The notes: a model not told the origin generated them from the sequence alone. Positions 36,391 to 44,853 are shown, counted from the first letter of the stretch. The stretch: DNA of 64,000 nucleotides from Roseitranquillus sp963709765 (GCA_963709765.1 CAVPXL010000003.1:310001-374000), one strand, 5' to 3'. Numbers and translations are program-made.

Positions 36391-36953
36391 TGCTAGATTC
36401 CGCTAATTACATCCCGCGCCTGAAGAGCCAGTACCGCGACACGATCCGCGCGGCTCTGAAGGAGGAGTTTGGTTACGGCAACGACATGATGATCCCTCGG
36501 CTCGAGAAGATCGTCCTGAATATCGGTTGTGGTGCCGAGGCCGTGAAGGATTCCAAAAAGGCCAAATCGGCCCAAGACGATCTCTCGCGGATCGCCGGTC
36601 AGAAGGCCGTCGTGACCAAGGCGAAGAAGTCAATCGCTGGTTTTCGTGTTCGTGAGGAAATGCCGCTCGGGGCGAAAGTGACGCTTCGAGGCGATCGGAT
36701 GTATGAGTTTCTCGACCGCCTTGTCACCATCGCGATGCCGCGTATCCGCGACTTCCGCGGCGTTTCTGGCAAAAGTTTCGACGGGCGGGGCAATTACGCC
36801 ACGGGTCTGAAGGAGCACATCGTGTTTCCTGAGATCGAGTACGACAAGGTCGACGAGGTGTGGGGCATGGATATCGTGATCTGCACCAACGCCGAAACCG
36901 ATGCGGAAGCGAAGGCGCTGTTGAAGCACTTCAACATGCCGTTCAACAGCTGA
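36390..36953 (+). CDS. rplE: 50S ribosomal protein L5
   Basis: 5S rRNA-binding protein of 187 residues. It contains MIPRLEKIVLNIGCGAEAV, then KAKKSIAGFRVREEMPLGAK, and the signature GRGNYATGLKEHIVFPEIEY. It ends LLKHFNMPFNS. The ATG overlaps the rplX TGA. Confidence 0.98.
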   Translation: MLDSANYIPRLKSQYRDTIRAALKEEFGYGNDMMIPRLEKIVLNIGCGAEAVKDSKKAKSAQDDLSRIAGQKAVVTKAKKSIAGFRVREEMPLGAKVTLRGDRMYEFLDRLVTIAMPRIRDFRGVSGKSFDGRGNYATGLKEHIVFPEIEYDKVDEVWGMDIVICTNAETDAEAKALLKHFNMPFNS

Positions 36954-36967
36954 CCTCAGGGGATATC

Positions 36968-37273
36968 ATGGCCAAGAAAGCAATGATCGAACGCGAGAAG
37001 AAGCGTCAGCGGCTGGTGGAGCAATACGCCGCCAAGCGGGCGCAACTCAAGGAAATTGCGAACGACGAGACGAAGTCGATGGAGGAGCGTTTCAAGGCGC
37101 GCCTCAAGCTTGCGAAACTTCCTCGGAATTCCTCGCCGTCGCGTCTTCATAACCGCTGCCAGCTGACCGGCCGGCCGCATGCCTACTATCGGAAGCTGAA
37201 GATGAGCCGCATCGCGCTTCGTGAGCTTGGCAGCCAGGGTCAGATCCCTGGCCTGGTCAAGTCGAGCTGGTAA
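36968..37273 (+). CDS. rpsN: 30S ribosomal protein S14 (zinc-independent form)
   Basis: The 101-residue protein begins MAKKAMIEREKKRQRLVEQY. It has the signature RLHNRCQLTGRPHAYYRKLK and ends LRELGSQGQIPGLVKSSW. Length near 101 and a single Cys identify the long, zinc-independent form rather than the short CXXC form. The in-frame upstream extension through rplE was rejected. Confidence 0.98.
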   Translation: MAKKAMIEREKKRQRLVEQYAAKRAQLKEIANDETKSMEERFKARLKLAKLPRNSSPSRLHNRCQLTGRPHAYYRKLKMSRIALRELGSQGQIPGLVKSSW

Positions 37274-37285
37274 GGAGGGTTCGAG

Positions 37286-37678
37286 ATGACTGATCCTCTT
37301 GGGGATATGCTCACCCGCATCCGCAACGCGCAGATGCGAGGTAAGTCCACAGTTCGGACTCCGGCTTCGAAGATCCGTGCCTGGGTTCTCGACGTGCTCG
37401 CCGACGAGGGCTACATCCGTGGCTACGAACGGGCCGAGAATGGTCTCGGCCATCCGGAGCTCGAAATCAGCTTGAAGTATTACGAGGGCACGCCGGTCAT
37501 CCGCGAAATGAAGCGGGTCTCGAAGCCGGGCCGCCGCGTCTACATGGCTGCTCGGGATCTTCCGGCGCCGCGCCAGGGTCTTGGCGTTTCCATCGTCTCG
37601 ACGTCGAAGGGCGTGATGTCGGATGCTTCCGCTCGCCAGGCCAATGTCGGCGGCGAAGTGCTCTGCACAGTGTTCTGA
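37286..37678 (+). CDS. rpsH: 30S ribosomal protein S8
   Basis: 16S-binding regulator of the spc operon in enterobacteria. The 130 residues begin MTDPLGDMLTRIRNAQMRGK and end with the signature GVSIVSTSKGVMSDASARQ then NVGGEVLCTVF. An AAGGAGG binding site lies just upstream. It is 12 bases after rpsN. Confidence 0.98.
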   Translation: MTDPLGDMLTRIRNAQMRGKSTVRTPASKIRAWVLDVLADEGYIRGYERAENGLGHPELEISLKYYEGTPVIREMKRVSKPGRRVYMAARDLPAPRQGLGVSIVSTSKGVMSDASARQANVGGEVLCTVF

Positions 37679-37688
37679 GGAGGGCGGT

Positions 37689-38222
37689 ATGTCTCGTATT
37701 GGGAAAAAGCCGGTTGAGCTGCCGTCGGGGGTCGAGGCCTCCATATCCGGCCAGACCGTCGAGGTGAAGGGGCCGAAGGGCACCCGCTCGTTCACGGCGA
37801 CAGATGATGTGAACCTGACCATCGGAGGTGGTACGGTCACGGTCGAGCCGCGCGGCAAGTCGAAACGTTCCCGGCAGCAGTGGGGCATGAGCCGCACGAT
37901 GGTCGCGAACCTTGTTCAGGGTGTATCTTCGGGGTTCAAGAAGGAGCTCGAGATCCAGGGCGTCGGCTATCGCGCTCAGATGCAGGGGAACATCCTCAAG
38001 CTGAACCTCGGCTTGAGCCACGAGGTCAACTTCGAAGTCCCGCAGGATGTGACTGTGACGACGCCGAAGCAGACCGAAATCGTGGTCGAGGGCATCGACG
38101 AGCAGAAGGTTGGCCAGGTGGCCGCAAACATCCGCGAGTGGCGGCGGCCGGAGCCCTACAAGGGCAAGGGTATCCGTTACAAGGGCGAATTCATCTTCCG
38201 CAAGGAAGGCAAGAAGAAGTAA
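37689..38222 (+). CDS. rplF: 50S ribosomal protein L6
   Basis: The 177-residue protein starts MSRIGKKPVELPSGVEASIS and contains the conserved segment SGFKKELEIQGVGYRAQMQG and the C-terminal signature RRPEPYKGKGIRYKGE. It binds near the sarcin-ricin loop. The ATG is preceded by GGAGGGCGG; an upstream in-frame extension into rpsH was rejected. Confidence 0.98.
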   Translation: MSRIGKKPVELPSGVEASISGQTVEVKGPKGTRSFTATDDVNLTIGGGTVTVEPRGKSKRSRQQWGMSRTMVANLVQGVSSGFKKELEIQGVGYRAQMQGNILKLNLGLSHEVNFEVPQDVTVTTPKQTEIVVEGIDEQKVGQVAANIREWRRPEPYKGKGIRYKGEFIFRKEGKKK

Positions 38223-38233
38223 GGCTGCGAAAA

Positions 38234-38593
38234 ATGACGAACAAGAAGAGAGATCTGTTCCTCAAGCGCCGCCTGCGCACGCGGAACAAGCTTCGTACTC
38301 TGGCCGCCGGGCGTCCGCGCCTGTCGGTTCACCGTTCGAGCAAGAACATCAGTGTCCAGCTGATCGACGATGCGGAAGGTCGCACTGTTGCATCGGCTTC
38401 GAGCCTCGAAAAGGAACTCGGCGTTCTCGGCAAGAACAACGTCGAGGCCGCGTCCGCGATTGGTCGGGCGATTGCCGAGCGCGCCAAGAAGGCCGGTGTC
38501 GAGGAGTGTTATTTCGATCGCGGTGGCTTCCTGTTTCACGGTCGCATCAAGGCGCTGGCCGATGCTGCCCGTGAGGGCGGTCTGAAGTTCTGA
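38234..38593 (+). CDS. rplR: 50S ribosomal protein L18
   Basis: 5S rRNA-binding protein of 119 residues. It starts MTNKKRDLFLKRRLRTRNKL. Its core motifs are RPRLSVHRSSKNISVQLIDD, IGRAIAERAKKAGVEECYFD, and RGGFLFHGRIKALADAAREG near the C-terminus. It lies 11 bases after rplF and 11 before rpsE. Confidence 0.98.
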   Translation: MTNKKRDLFLKRRLRTRNKLRTLAAGRPRLSVHRSSKNISVQLIDDAEGRTVASASSLEKELGVLGKNNVEAASAIGRAIAERAKKAGVEECYFDRGGFLFHGRIKALADAAREGGLKF

Positions 38594-38604
38594 AGGAGAC
38601 GAGA

Positions 38605-39177
38605 ATGGCAAGAGAACATCAGGGTGGTAGAGGTCGTCGCGATCGCGACGAAAAGCCCGAATTCGCCGATCGTCTCGTGGCGATCAATCGTGTCAGCAAA
38701 ACGGTCAAGGGTGGCAAGCGCTTCGGCTTTGCTGCGCTCGTGGTCGTTGGCGATCAGAAAGGTCGTGTCGGTTTCGGCAAGGGGAAGGCCAAGGAAGTCC
38801 CCGAAGCCATCCGCAAGGCCACCGAACAGGCCCGGCGCGCGATGATCCGGGTCCCGCTTCGCGAGGGCCGTACGCTTCACCATGACACCGAAGGCCGACA
38901 TGGCGCGGGTCGTGTCGTCATGCGAACGGCGCCTACCGGCACCGGCATCATCGCGGGCGGCCCGATGCGCGCGGTCTTCGAGATGCTGGGTATCCAGGAT
39001 GTCGTGGCCAAGTCGCTCGGCAGCCAGAACCCCTACAACATGATCCGCGCTACGCTGGACGGCCTGAAAAGCGAGCAGTCGCCTCGTTCGGTGGCTCAAC
39101 GGCGAGGCAAGAAGGTTGCCGATATCCTTCGGCGCGGGGACGAACCCGAACCGGCCGCTGAGCCGGCAGAAGCCTGA
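38605..39177 (+). CDS. rpsE: 30S ribosomal protein S5
   Basis: Decoding-fidelity and mRNA-entry protein of 190 residues. The N-terminal domain has DRLVAINRVSKTVKGGKRFG and FAALVVVGDQKGRVGFGKGK. The C-terminal domain has GTGIIAGGPMRAVFEMLGIQ and SLGSQNPYNMIRATLDGLK. Lys/Gly residues of the spectinomycin loop (KTVKGGKR) are wild-type. Confidence 0.98.
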   Translation: MAREHQGGRGRRDRDEKPEFADRLVAINRVSKTVKGGKRFGFAALVVVGDQKGRVGFGKGKAKEVPEAIRKATEQARRAMIRVPLREGRTLHHDTEGRHGAGRVVMRTAPTGTGIIAGGPMRAVFEMLGIQDVVAKSLGSQNPYNMIRATLDGLKSEQSPRSVAQRRGKKVADILRRGDEPEPAAEPAEA

Positions 39178-39188
39178 GGAGACGCACG

Positions 39189-39378
39189 ATGGCCAAGACG
39201 ATCGTCGTGAAGCAGGTGGGTTCGCCCATCCGTCGCCCCGAGAAGCAGCGCAAGACGCTTGATCGGTTTGGGGCTCAATAAGATGCACAAGACCCGGGAG
39301 CTTGAGGATACACCTGCCGTGCGTGGCATGGTCAACTCGATCCCCCATCTGGTGCAGATCGTGGAGGAGCGGGGATAA
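39189..39378 (+). CDS. rpmD: 50S ribosomal protein L30 (one sequencing-type frameshift)
   Basis: Small 5S-adjacent protein, 62 residues after correction. It reads MAKTIVVKQVGSPIRRPEKQ then RKTL, where the frame breaks and a TAA follows ten codons later. Removing one T of TT at 39259-39260 gives IGLGLNKMHKTRELEDTPAV and RGMVNSIPHLVQIVEERG, a perfect L30 ending at TAA 39376-39378. Both halves are typical of alphaproteobacterial L30, so a base-calling error is the simplest explanation. It stands between rpsE and rplO as usual. Confidence 0.92.
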
Positions 39379-39491
39379 ACGACCCGCTCAGCCTTGCTGA
39401 GGCCCGCCGGAAGGGCGGGTTCGATACTCATATTTGACAGCCGCGGTCGGTCCCTTGTCGCTCGGGGCCGCATCCGGCGAGGAGAAGCGAC

Positions 39492-39959
39492 ATGAAGCTC
39501 AACCAACTGTCCGACAATCCGGGGGCGACGAAGCGCAAGAAGCGCGTCGGCCGCGGTCCCGGATCGGGCCTCGGCAAAACCGCCGGGCGCGGCATCAAGG
39601 GCCAGAAGTCCCGTTCTGGTGTGGCGATCAACGGATATGAGGGCGGACAGATGCCGCTCTACCAGCGTCTGCCGAAGCGTGGCTTCAACAAGCCGAACCG
39701 CAAGCAGTTCGCCGTGGTGAATATCGGTTTGATCCAGAAATTCGTGGATGCCGGCAAGCTTGGTGAAGAAATCACCGAGACCGAACTGGTCGACAGCGGG
39801 CTTATCCGGCGCAAGCGAGATGGCATCCGCCTGCTGGCGAAGGGCGAAGTGACCTCGAAGCTGGTTCTGACGGTCGCCGGCGCATCGAAGGCGGCGGTCG
39901 AGGCAGTCGAGAAGGCCGGAGGCTCGGTAACCGTGACTTCCGCGTCGGCAGCAGAATAA
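39492..39959 (+). CDS. rplO: 50S ribosomal protein L15
   Basis: The 155-residue protein starts MKLNQLSDNPGATKRKKRVG and contains GRGPGSGLGKTAGRGIKGQK, the Gly-rich N-terminal extension. FEGGQMPLYQR-type GYEGGQMPLYQRLPKRGF follows. The C-terminal signature is LVLTVAGASKAAVEAVEKAG. It is followed by a strong hairpin before secY. Confidence 0.98.
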   Translation: MKLNQLSDNPGATKRKKRVGRGPGSGLGKTAGRGIKGQKSRSGVAINGYEGGQMPLYQRLPKRGFNKPNRKQFAVVNIGLIQKFVDAGKLGEEITETELVDSGLIRRKRDGIRLLAKGEVTSKLVLTVAGASKAAVEAVEKAGGSVTVTSASAAE

Positions 39960-40008
39960 GACGTTGTGGGCGGGCGCTGGCCCGCTTACATCCGCTCAAG
40001 GTTTTCCA

Positions 40009-40042
40009 AGCGCCGCCGACCGGAAACCGGTTCGGCGGCGCT
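40009..40042 (+). promoter_or_regulatory. Very strong stem-loop between rplO and secY
   Basis: AGCGCCGCCGA (40009-40019) pairs with TCGGCGGCGCT (40032-40042), and the inner CCGG (40020-40023) pairs with CCGG (40027-40030) around AAA, with one bulged T. No U-tract follows. It ends 19 bases before the secY ATG, close enough to affect ribosome loading or mRNA processing. Confidence 0.55.
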
Positions 40043-40061
40043 GTCATGAAAGAGACACGCG

Positions 40062-41417
40062 ATGGCATCGGCAGCAGAACAAATGGCGGCCAACCTCAGC
40101 TGGGGCACTTTTGGCAAGGCAACCGAGCTCAGGCAGCGCATCCTTTTCACCCTGGCCCTCCTGATCGTCTACCGCCTCGGGACCTACATCCCTGTTCCCG
40201 GAATCGACGGCGGGGCGCTGCGGGAGTTCATGGATCAGGCGGTGGCCGGAATTGGTGGCATCCTCAACATGTTCACCGGCGGTGCCATCAGCCGAATGGG
40301 AATCTTCGCGCTTGGCATCATGCCCTACATCTCGGCGTCGATCATCATCCAGTTGATGTCTGCGATGGTGCCGCAGCTCGAGCAACTGAAAAAGGAAGGC
40401 GAGCAGGGTCGGAAAAAGATCAACCAGTACACCCGCTACGGCACGGTCCTGCTGGCGACGTTCCAGGCCTACGGTCTTGCTGTCAGTCTCGAGGCGGGTG
40501 ACCTGGTGACCGACCCCAGCTGGTTCTTCCGCATCTCCTGCGTCATTACGCTCGTCGGCGGCACGATGTTCCTGATGTGGCTGGGTGAACAGATCACGTC
40601 CCGCGGAATCGGCAACGGAATTTCGCTGATCATCTTCGTCGGGATCATTGCCCAGGTGCCCGCTGCGCTCGCGCAGTTTCTCAGCCAGGGCCGTTCGGGG
40701 GCGCTGAGCCCCGCCATCATCATCGGGGTGATCCTCGTCGTCATTGCGACGATCACGTTCGTGGTTTTCATGGAGCGCGCGCTGCGCAAAATCCACATCC
40801 AGTACCCGCGCCGGCAGGTAGGGATGAAGGTATATGACGGGGGTTCGTCGCATCTGCCGATCAAGGTCAATCCGGCAGGCGTGATCCCCGCGATCTTCGC
40901 ATCGTCATTGCTGCTGCTTCCGACCACGCTCGCGACTTTCTCGGGTCAGCAGACCGGTCCGTTCATGTCGACCCTTCTGGCGTATTTCGGCCCGGGACAA
41001 CCGCTCTACCTCGCATTCCTGACGGGGATGATCGTCTTCTTCACGTTCTTCTACACGTTCAACGTGTCCTTCAAGACTGACGACGTGGCGGATAACCTAA
41101 AAAACCAGAACGGCTTCGTGCCCGGAATCAGACCGGGCAAGAGGACGGAGGAATACCTAGATTACGTGGTGACGCGCATTCTTGTGCTCGGCTCGGCCTA
41201 CCTCGCGTTCGTCGTGCTCCTACCTGAAATCCTGCGAAGTCAGTTGGCCATACCGTTCTACTTTGGCGGCACCTCGGTTTTGATTGTGGTGTCAGTGACG
41301 ATGGACACGATCAATCAGGTGCAATCTCATTTGCTTGCGCATCAATACGAGGGATTGATAGAGAAATCCCAGCTGCGCGGCAAACGGCGCGGGAAAAAAG
41401 GGACAGCCAGACGATGA
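40062..41417 (+). CDS. secY: Preprotein translocase subunit SecY
   Basis: Channel-forming inner-membrane subunit of the Sec translocon, 451 residues with ten transmembrane helices. It opens MASAAEQMAANLSWGTFGKA; the first helix is followed by the plug region GTYIPVPGIDGGALREFM. Conserved segments are GIMPYISASIIIQL, GNGISLIIFVGI and the cytoplasmic C5 loop around NGFVPGIRPGKRTEEYLDYV. The C-terminus is Arg/Lys-rich (KRRGKKGTARR). The stop overlaps the adk start (ATGA). Confidence 0.98.
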   Translation: MASAAEQMAANLSWGTFGKATELRQRILFTLALLIVYRLGTYIPVPGIDGGALREFMDQAVAGIGGILNMFTGGAISRMGIFALGIMPYISASIIIQLMSAMVPQLEQLKKEGEQGRKKINQYTRYGTVLLATFQAYGLAVSLEAGDLVTDPSWFFRISCVITLVGGTMFLMWLGEQITSRGIGNGISLIIFVGIIAQVPAALAQFLSQGRSGALSPAIIIGVILVVIATITFVVFMERALRKIHIQYPRRQVGMKVYDGGSSHLPIKVNPAGVIPAIFASSLLLLPTTLATFSGQQTGPFMSTLLAYFGPGQPLYLAFLTGMIVFFTFFYTFNVSFKTDDVADNLKNQNGFVPGIRPGKRTEEYLDYVVTRILVLGSAYLAFVVLLPEILRSQLAIPFYFGGTSVLIVVSVTMDTINQVQSHLLAHQYEGLIEKSQLRGKRRGKKGTARR

Positions 41418-42064
41418 ACATCATCCTCCTCGGGCCGCCTGGCGCCGGAAAGGGAACCCAGGCGCGCCGGCTCGTCGAGGAGCGAGGCATGACGCAGCTG
41501 TCGACTGGCGACATGTTGCGTGCCGCCCGGACGAGCGGCACCGAGGTTGGGCGGCGCGTTGCTGCGGTGATGGACCGCGGCGATCTCGTGACCGACGAGA
41601 TTGTCATCGGGCTGATCCGGGAAAAGCTGGAACAGGCGCCGCAAGGCAGCTTCATTTTCGATGGGTTTCCCAGAACACTCGCGCAGGCCGATGCGCTAGG
41701 AGAGTTGCTGACGTCGCTGGGGCGCAGTCTTGACGCCGTGATCGAGATGAACATCGACGACGAGGCGCTGGTCGCGCGGGTTTCTGGGCGCTTCACATGC
41801 GCGACGTGCGGCGCAGTCTACCATGACGTTACGCGACAGCCCGAGCAGAGTGGCATATGCGACGAGTGTGGCGGAACGACGTTCGTCCGGCGCCAGGACG
41901 ACAACGAGGTTGCACTGCGGAACCGTCTGTTGGAGTACTACAAGAAGACGTCGCCGCTGATCGGCTACTATTACGCGAAGGGGCGCCTCTCGAGCGTGGA
42001 TGGTCTCCAGCCGATCGATGCGGTGGCTGCGCAGATCGCAGAGGTCCTGCACCGTTCGACTTAG
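41414..42064 (+). CDS. adk: Adenylate kinase with zinc-type LID
   Basis: Interconverts ATP plus AMP with 2 ADP. It has 216 residues: P-loop GPPGAGKGTQ (7-16), AMP-site STGDMLRAA (30-38) and FDGFPRTLAQAD (82-93). The long LID carries Cys129, Cys132, Cys149 and Cys152 in a CXXC...CXXC arrangement, implying a structural zinc, a feature classically described in Gram-positives but also found in some Proteobacteria. It is coupled to secY by a four-base overlap and ends the spc operon before rpsM. Confidence 0.97.
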   Translation: MNIILLGPPGAGKGTQARRLVEERGMTQLSTGDMLRAARTSGTEVGRRVAAVMDRGDLVTDEIVIGLIREKLEQAPQGSFIFDGFPRTLAQADALGELLTSLGRSLDAVIEMNIDDEALVARVSGRFTCATCGAVYHDVTRQPEQSGICDECGGTTFVRRQDDNEVALRNRLLEYYKKTSPLIGYYYAKGRLSSVDGLQPIDAVAAQIAEVLHRST

Positions 42065-42155
42065 GCACTTGACGCGCAACGTCAGGTTCCGTACCTCACG
42101 CCATCCCGGCGGGAATCGGTCTTGCGTCCGTTTTCCGTCCTCATCGAACAGCTGT

Positions 42156-42181
42156 AACCCGAGAGAAGGCTGTCTCGGGTT
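42156..42181 (+). terminator. Hairpin between adk and rpsM
   Basis: AACCCGAGA (42156-42164) pairs perfectly with TCTCGGGTT (42173-42181) around an 8-base loop. Only two T follow, so it would be a weak terminator. It marks the spc/alpha operon boundary. Confidence 0.45.
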
Positions 42182-42238
42182 TGACGTTGTGAAAAAAGGT
42201 TCTGGCATCACGGAACCGCAACGAAAGGATACTGCCAA

Positions 42239-42607
42239 GTGGCACGAATTGCCGGCGTCAATATTCCAAGCGCCAAGCGTGTTCCGATCGCGCTCACATA
42301 CATCACGGGCATCGGTCCCTCGTCTGCCAAGACCATCTGCGAAGCCGTTGGCGTGGACGAAAGTCGGCGCGTCAACGAGCTGAGCGATGCTGAGGTCCTT
42401 GCGATCCGAGAGCACATCGACGCCAATTTCTCGGTCGAGGGTGATCTTCGGCGTGAGGTCCAGATGAACGTCAAGCGCTTGATGGATTTGGGTTGCTATC
42501 GTGGGCTGCGCCATCGTCGGAACCTTCCTGTTCGCGGCCAGCGCACGCACACAAATGCCCGCACCCGCAAGGGTCCGGCGAAGCCGATCGCCGGCAGGAA
42601 GAAGTAG
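42239..42607 (+). CDS. rpsM: 30S ribosomal protein S13
   Basis: Head protein that contacts tRNA and bridges to the 50S subunit. It has 122 residues and a GTG start: VARIAGVNIPSAKRVPIALT, with GIGPSSAKTICEAVGVD. The signature CYRGLRHRRNLPVRGQRTHT follows, and the basic tail ends PIAGRKK. No ATG alternative exists, and the GTG is preceded by AAAGGATAC. It is the first gene of the alpha operon. Confidence 0.97.
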   Translation: MARIAGVNIPSAKRVPIALTYITGIGPSSAKTICEAVGVDESRRVNELSDAEVLAIREHIDANFSVEGDLRREVQMNVKRLMDLGCYRGLRHRRNLPVRGQRTHTNARTRKGPAKPIAGRKK

Positions 42608-42618
42608 GGGGCGCAGCA

Positions 42619-43011
42619 ATGGCACGTGATCGTCGCACGACGACCCGCAAGAAGGTCTCGAAGAACATCGCCACGGGTGTGGCGCATGTGAATTCGTCGT
42701 TCAACAATACCAAGATCCTGATCTCCGACGTACAGGGCAACGCGATTGCCTGGTCGTCCGCCGGCACGATGGGTTTTAAGGGCAGCCGGAAGTCGACGCC
42801 TTATGCAGCTCAGATGGCTGCCGAGGATGCTGGCCGCAAGGCGCAGGAGCACGGCGTCCGCACGCTCGAAGTCGAAGTGCAAGGCCCCGGTTCCGGTCGC
42901 GAAAGCGCACTGCGCGCGCTCGCGGCCGTGGGATTCAACATCACGTCGATTCGTGACGTGACGCCGATCGCTCACAACGGCTGCCGACCGCCGAAGCGTC
43001 GGCGCGTCTGA
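42619..43011 (+). CDS. rpsK: 30S ribosomal protein S11
   Basis: Platform protein of 130 residues. It starts MARDRRTTTRKKVSKNIATG and has VAHVNSSFNNTKILISDVQG. The signature region LEVEVQGPGSGRESALRALA precedes ITSIRDVTPIAHNGCRPPKR near the end. It follows rpsM by 11 bases. A terminator-like hairpin lies between it and rpoA. Confidence 0.98.
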   Translation: MARDRRTTTRKKVSKNIATGVAHVNSSFNNTKILISDVQGNAIAWSSAGTMGFKGSRKSTPYAAQMAAEDAGRKAQEHGVRTLEVEVQGPGSGRESALRALAAVGFNITSIRDVTPIAHNGCRPPKRRRV

Positions 43012-43027
43012 GCCTGTCCGGTCCTGA

Positions 43028-43068
43028 CGGGCTGCGGCATGGGCCGCGGCCCGTTTTCGTCGTTTTTT
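43028..43068 (+). terminator. Terminator-like hairpin between rpsK and rpoA
   Basis: CGGGCTGCGGC (43028-43038) pairs with GCCGCGGCCCG (43043-43053), 11 bp with one U-G pair and a 4-base loop. TTTT and, after five bases, TTTTTT follow. It is as good by eye as the operon-end terminators, yet it lies upstream of the essential rpoA, implying partial read-through or a promoter in the 60 bases after it. Confidence 0.55.
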
Positions 43069-43125
43069 CCCTCGGGCGTCTTCCGTCGCGGACATGAGCG
43101 GAAGGCAGGAATTGAGGAGATCTTC

Positions 43126-44142
43126 ATGATCCACAAGAATTGGCAGGAGCTGATCAAGCCGACGCAGCTCGTCGTGCGGCCCGGGAACGATCCGGCGCGC
43201 CAGGCGACTGTTGTCGCCGAGCCGCTCGAGCGCGGTTTCGGGCTGACCCTCGGCAATGCCGTGCGTCGCGTTCTGATGAGCTCGCTGCAGGGCGCGGCGA
43301 TTACCAGCGTCCAGATCGACAATGTTCTGCACGAGTTCTCGTCGATTGCCGGGGTGCGGGAGGACGTGACCGACGTCGTCCTGAACCTCAAGGGCGTGGC
43401 CATCCGCATGGAAGTTGAAGGCCCCAAGCGCCTGTCGATCTCGGCGAAGGGCCCGACCGTCGTTACCGCCGGCAACATCAGTGAAAGTGCGGGCATCGAG
43501 ATCCTGAACCGGGACCATGTAATCTGCCATCTCGACGAGGGGGCGGATCTGTATATGGAGCTCACCGTCAATACCGGGAAGGGCTATGTGGCGGCTGACA
43601 AGAACCGTCCGGAGGATGCGCCGATTGGTCTGATCCCGATCGATGCCATCTATTCGCCCGTCAAGAAGGTCAGCTACGATGTTCAGCCGACCCGCGAAGG
43701 CCAGGTGTTGGATTACGACAAACTGACACTGAAACTCGAGACTGACGGCTCGGTCACGCCGGACGATGCGGTCGCCTATGCGGCCCGGATCATCCAGGAC
43801 CAGCTTTCGATTTTCGTGAACTTCGAAGAGCCCGAGAGCGCCCGCGAAGGCGAGACCGATGACGGGCTGGAGTTCAATCCGCTCCTGCTCAAGAAGGTGG
43901 ACGAGCTCGAATTGTCAGTTCGTTCGGCAAATTGCCTGAAGAACGACAACATCGTCTATATTGGGGATCTGATCCAGAAAACCGAGGCAGAGATGCTTCG
44001 TACGCCAAACTTCGGTCGCAAGTCCCTGAACGAGATCAAGGAAGTCCTGTCCGGCATGGGTCTTCACTTGGGCATGGACGTGGAAGAATGGCCGCCGGAG
44101 AACATCGAGGATCTGGCGAAGAAGTTCGAAGACCAGTTCTGA
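43126..44142 (+). CDS. rpoA: DNA-directed RNA polymerase subunit alpha
   Basis: Assembly platform of RNA polymerase, 338 residues. The N-terminal domain has FGLTLGNAVRRVLMSSLQGA and the dimer/beta-contact segment DVVLNLKGVAIRM. The C-terminal domain has LKNDNIVYIGDLIQKTEAEM and the UP-element-binding segment NFGRKSLNEIKEVLSGMGL. The start is the ATG at MIHKNWQELIKP, the conserved alpha-class N-terminus, with GAGGAG upstream; a longer in-frame extension runs back through the hairpin and was rejected. Confidence 0.98.
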   Translation: MIHKNWQELIKPTQLVVRPGNDPARQATVVAEPLERGFGLTLGNAVRRVLMSSLQGAAITSVQIDNVLHEFSSIAGVREDVTDVVLNLKGVAIRMEVEGPKRLSISAKGPTVVTAGNISESAGIEILNRDHVICHLDEGADLYMELTVNTGKGYVAADKNRPEDAPIGLIPIDAIYSPVKKVSYDVQPTREGQVLDYDKLTLKLETDGSVTPDDAVAYAARIIQDQLSIFVNFEEPESAREGETDDGLEFNPLLLKKVDELELSVRSANCLKNDNIVYIGDLIQKTEAEMLRTPNFGRKSLNEIKEVLSGMGLHLGMDVEEWPPENIEDLAKKFEDQF

Positions 44143-44145
44143 TCT

Positions 44146-44173
44146 TCCGGCGCGCTCTTCGGGGTGCGCCGGA
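44146..44173 (+). promoter_or_regulatory. Stem-loop between rpoA and rplQ
   Basis: TCCGGCGC (44146-44153) pairs perfectly with GCGCCGGA (44166-44173) around a 12-base loop, starting 4 bases after the rpoA stop. No U-tract follows, so processing or 3'-end protection of the rpoA segment is more likely than termination. Confidence 0.4.
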
Positions 44174-44249
44174 CCGGGCATCTGCCCCAAGGAGAGGGTT
44201 CCGCGCGCATGGAGCCCCGGACAAAGCAAAAGACGTCAGGAGATGAAAC

Positions 44250-44672
44250 ATGCGTCACGCTCGCGGCTATCGCCGCCTCAACCGAACTCATGAACACCGC
44301 AAGGCGCTCTTTGCCAACATGGCCGGAAGCCTGATCGAGCACGAGCAGATCAAGACGACCCTGCCCAAGGCGAAGGAGCTCAAGCGGATCGTCGAAAAGC
44401 TGATTACGCTGGGCAAGCGCGGCGACCTGCATGCGCGCCGTCAGGCCGCATCCCGTCTGAAGCAGGATGCGCACGTGGCGAAGCTTTTTGACGTGCTCGG
44501 CGCGCGCTATGCCGAGCGCCAGGGCGGATGTGTCCGCGTCCTCAAGGCGGGCTTCCGCTACGGCGACATGGCGCCGATGGCGATCGTTGAGCTCGTCGAG
44601 CGCGATCCCGATGCCAAGGGCGCGTCTGACCGCGCGCGTCTTGAAGCCGAGGAAGCCGCCGCGTCGGAGTGA
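44250..44672 (+). CDS. rplQ: 50S ribosomal protein L17
   Basis: Last gene of the alpha operon. The 140 residues start MRHARGYRRLNRTHEHRKAL, with FANMAGSLIEHEQIKTTLPK and AKELKRIVEKLITLGKRGDL. The C-terminal acidic Ala-rich tail (SDRARLEAEEAAASE) extends beyond the E. coli length, as usual in alphaproteobacteria. A clear terminator follows. Confidence 0.98.
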   Translation: MRHARGYRRLNRTHEHRKALFANMAGSLIEHEQIKTTLPKAKELKRIVEKLITLGKRGDLHARRQAASRLKQDAHVAKLFDVLGARYAERQGGCVRVLKAGFRYGDMAPMAIVELVERDPDAKGASDRARLEAEEAAASE

Positions 44673-44696
44673 CGTCTCAGCCAGCCTTGACGAACG

Positions 44697-44724
44697 GGCC
44701 CCGCTGGATTGGCGGGGCCTTTTT
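44697..44724 (+). terminator. Intrinsic terminator of the ribosomal alpha operon
   Basis: GGCCCCGC (44697-44704) pairs with GCGGGGCC (44712-44719) around a 7-base loop, followed by TTTTT. It separates rplQ from the luxR-luxI pair. Confidence 0.9.
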
Positions 44725-44853
44725 GCTTTGATAGCGCGTTCATTACAGTGATGCCTGAAATGGTTCGGCACCTCTTCGTGCAGCGCGTTGTAAACCTTAA
44801 ATCTTAGTCAAACTGGACTTTCATATTCCGATAATTTTCTTTTAAGCTGCGGG

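Noticed and set aside
39434..39462. TTGACA upstream of rplO as a promoter
   Set aside because: No acceptable -10 hexamer occurs 16-18 bases downstream.
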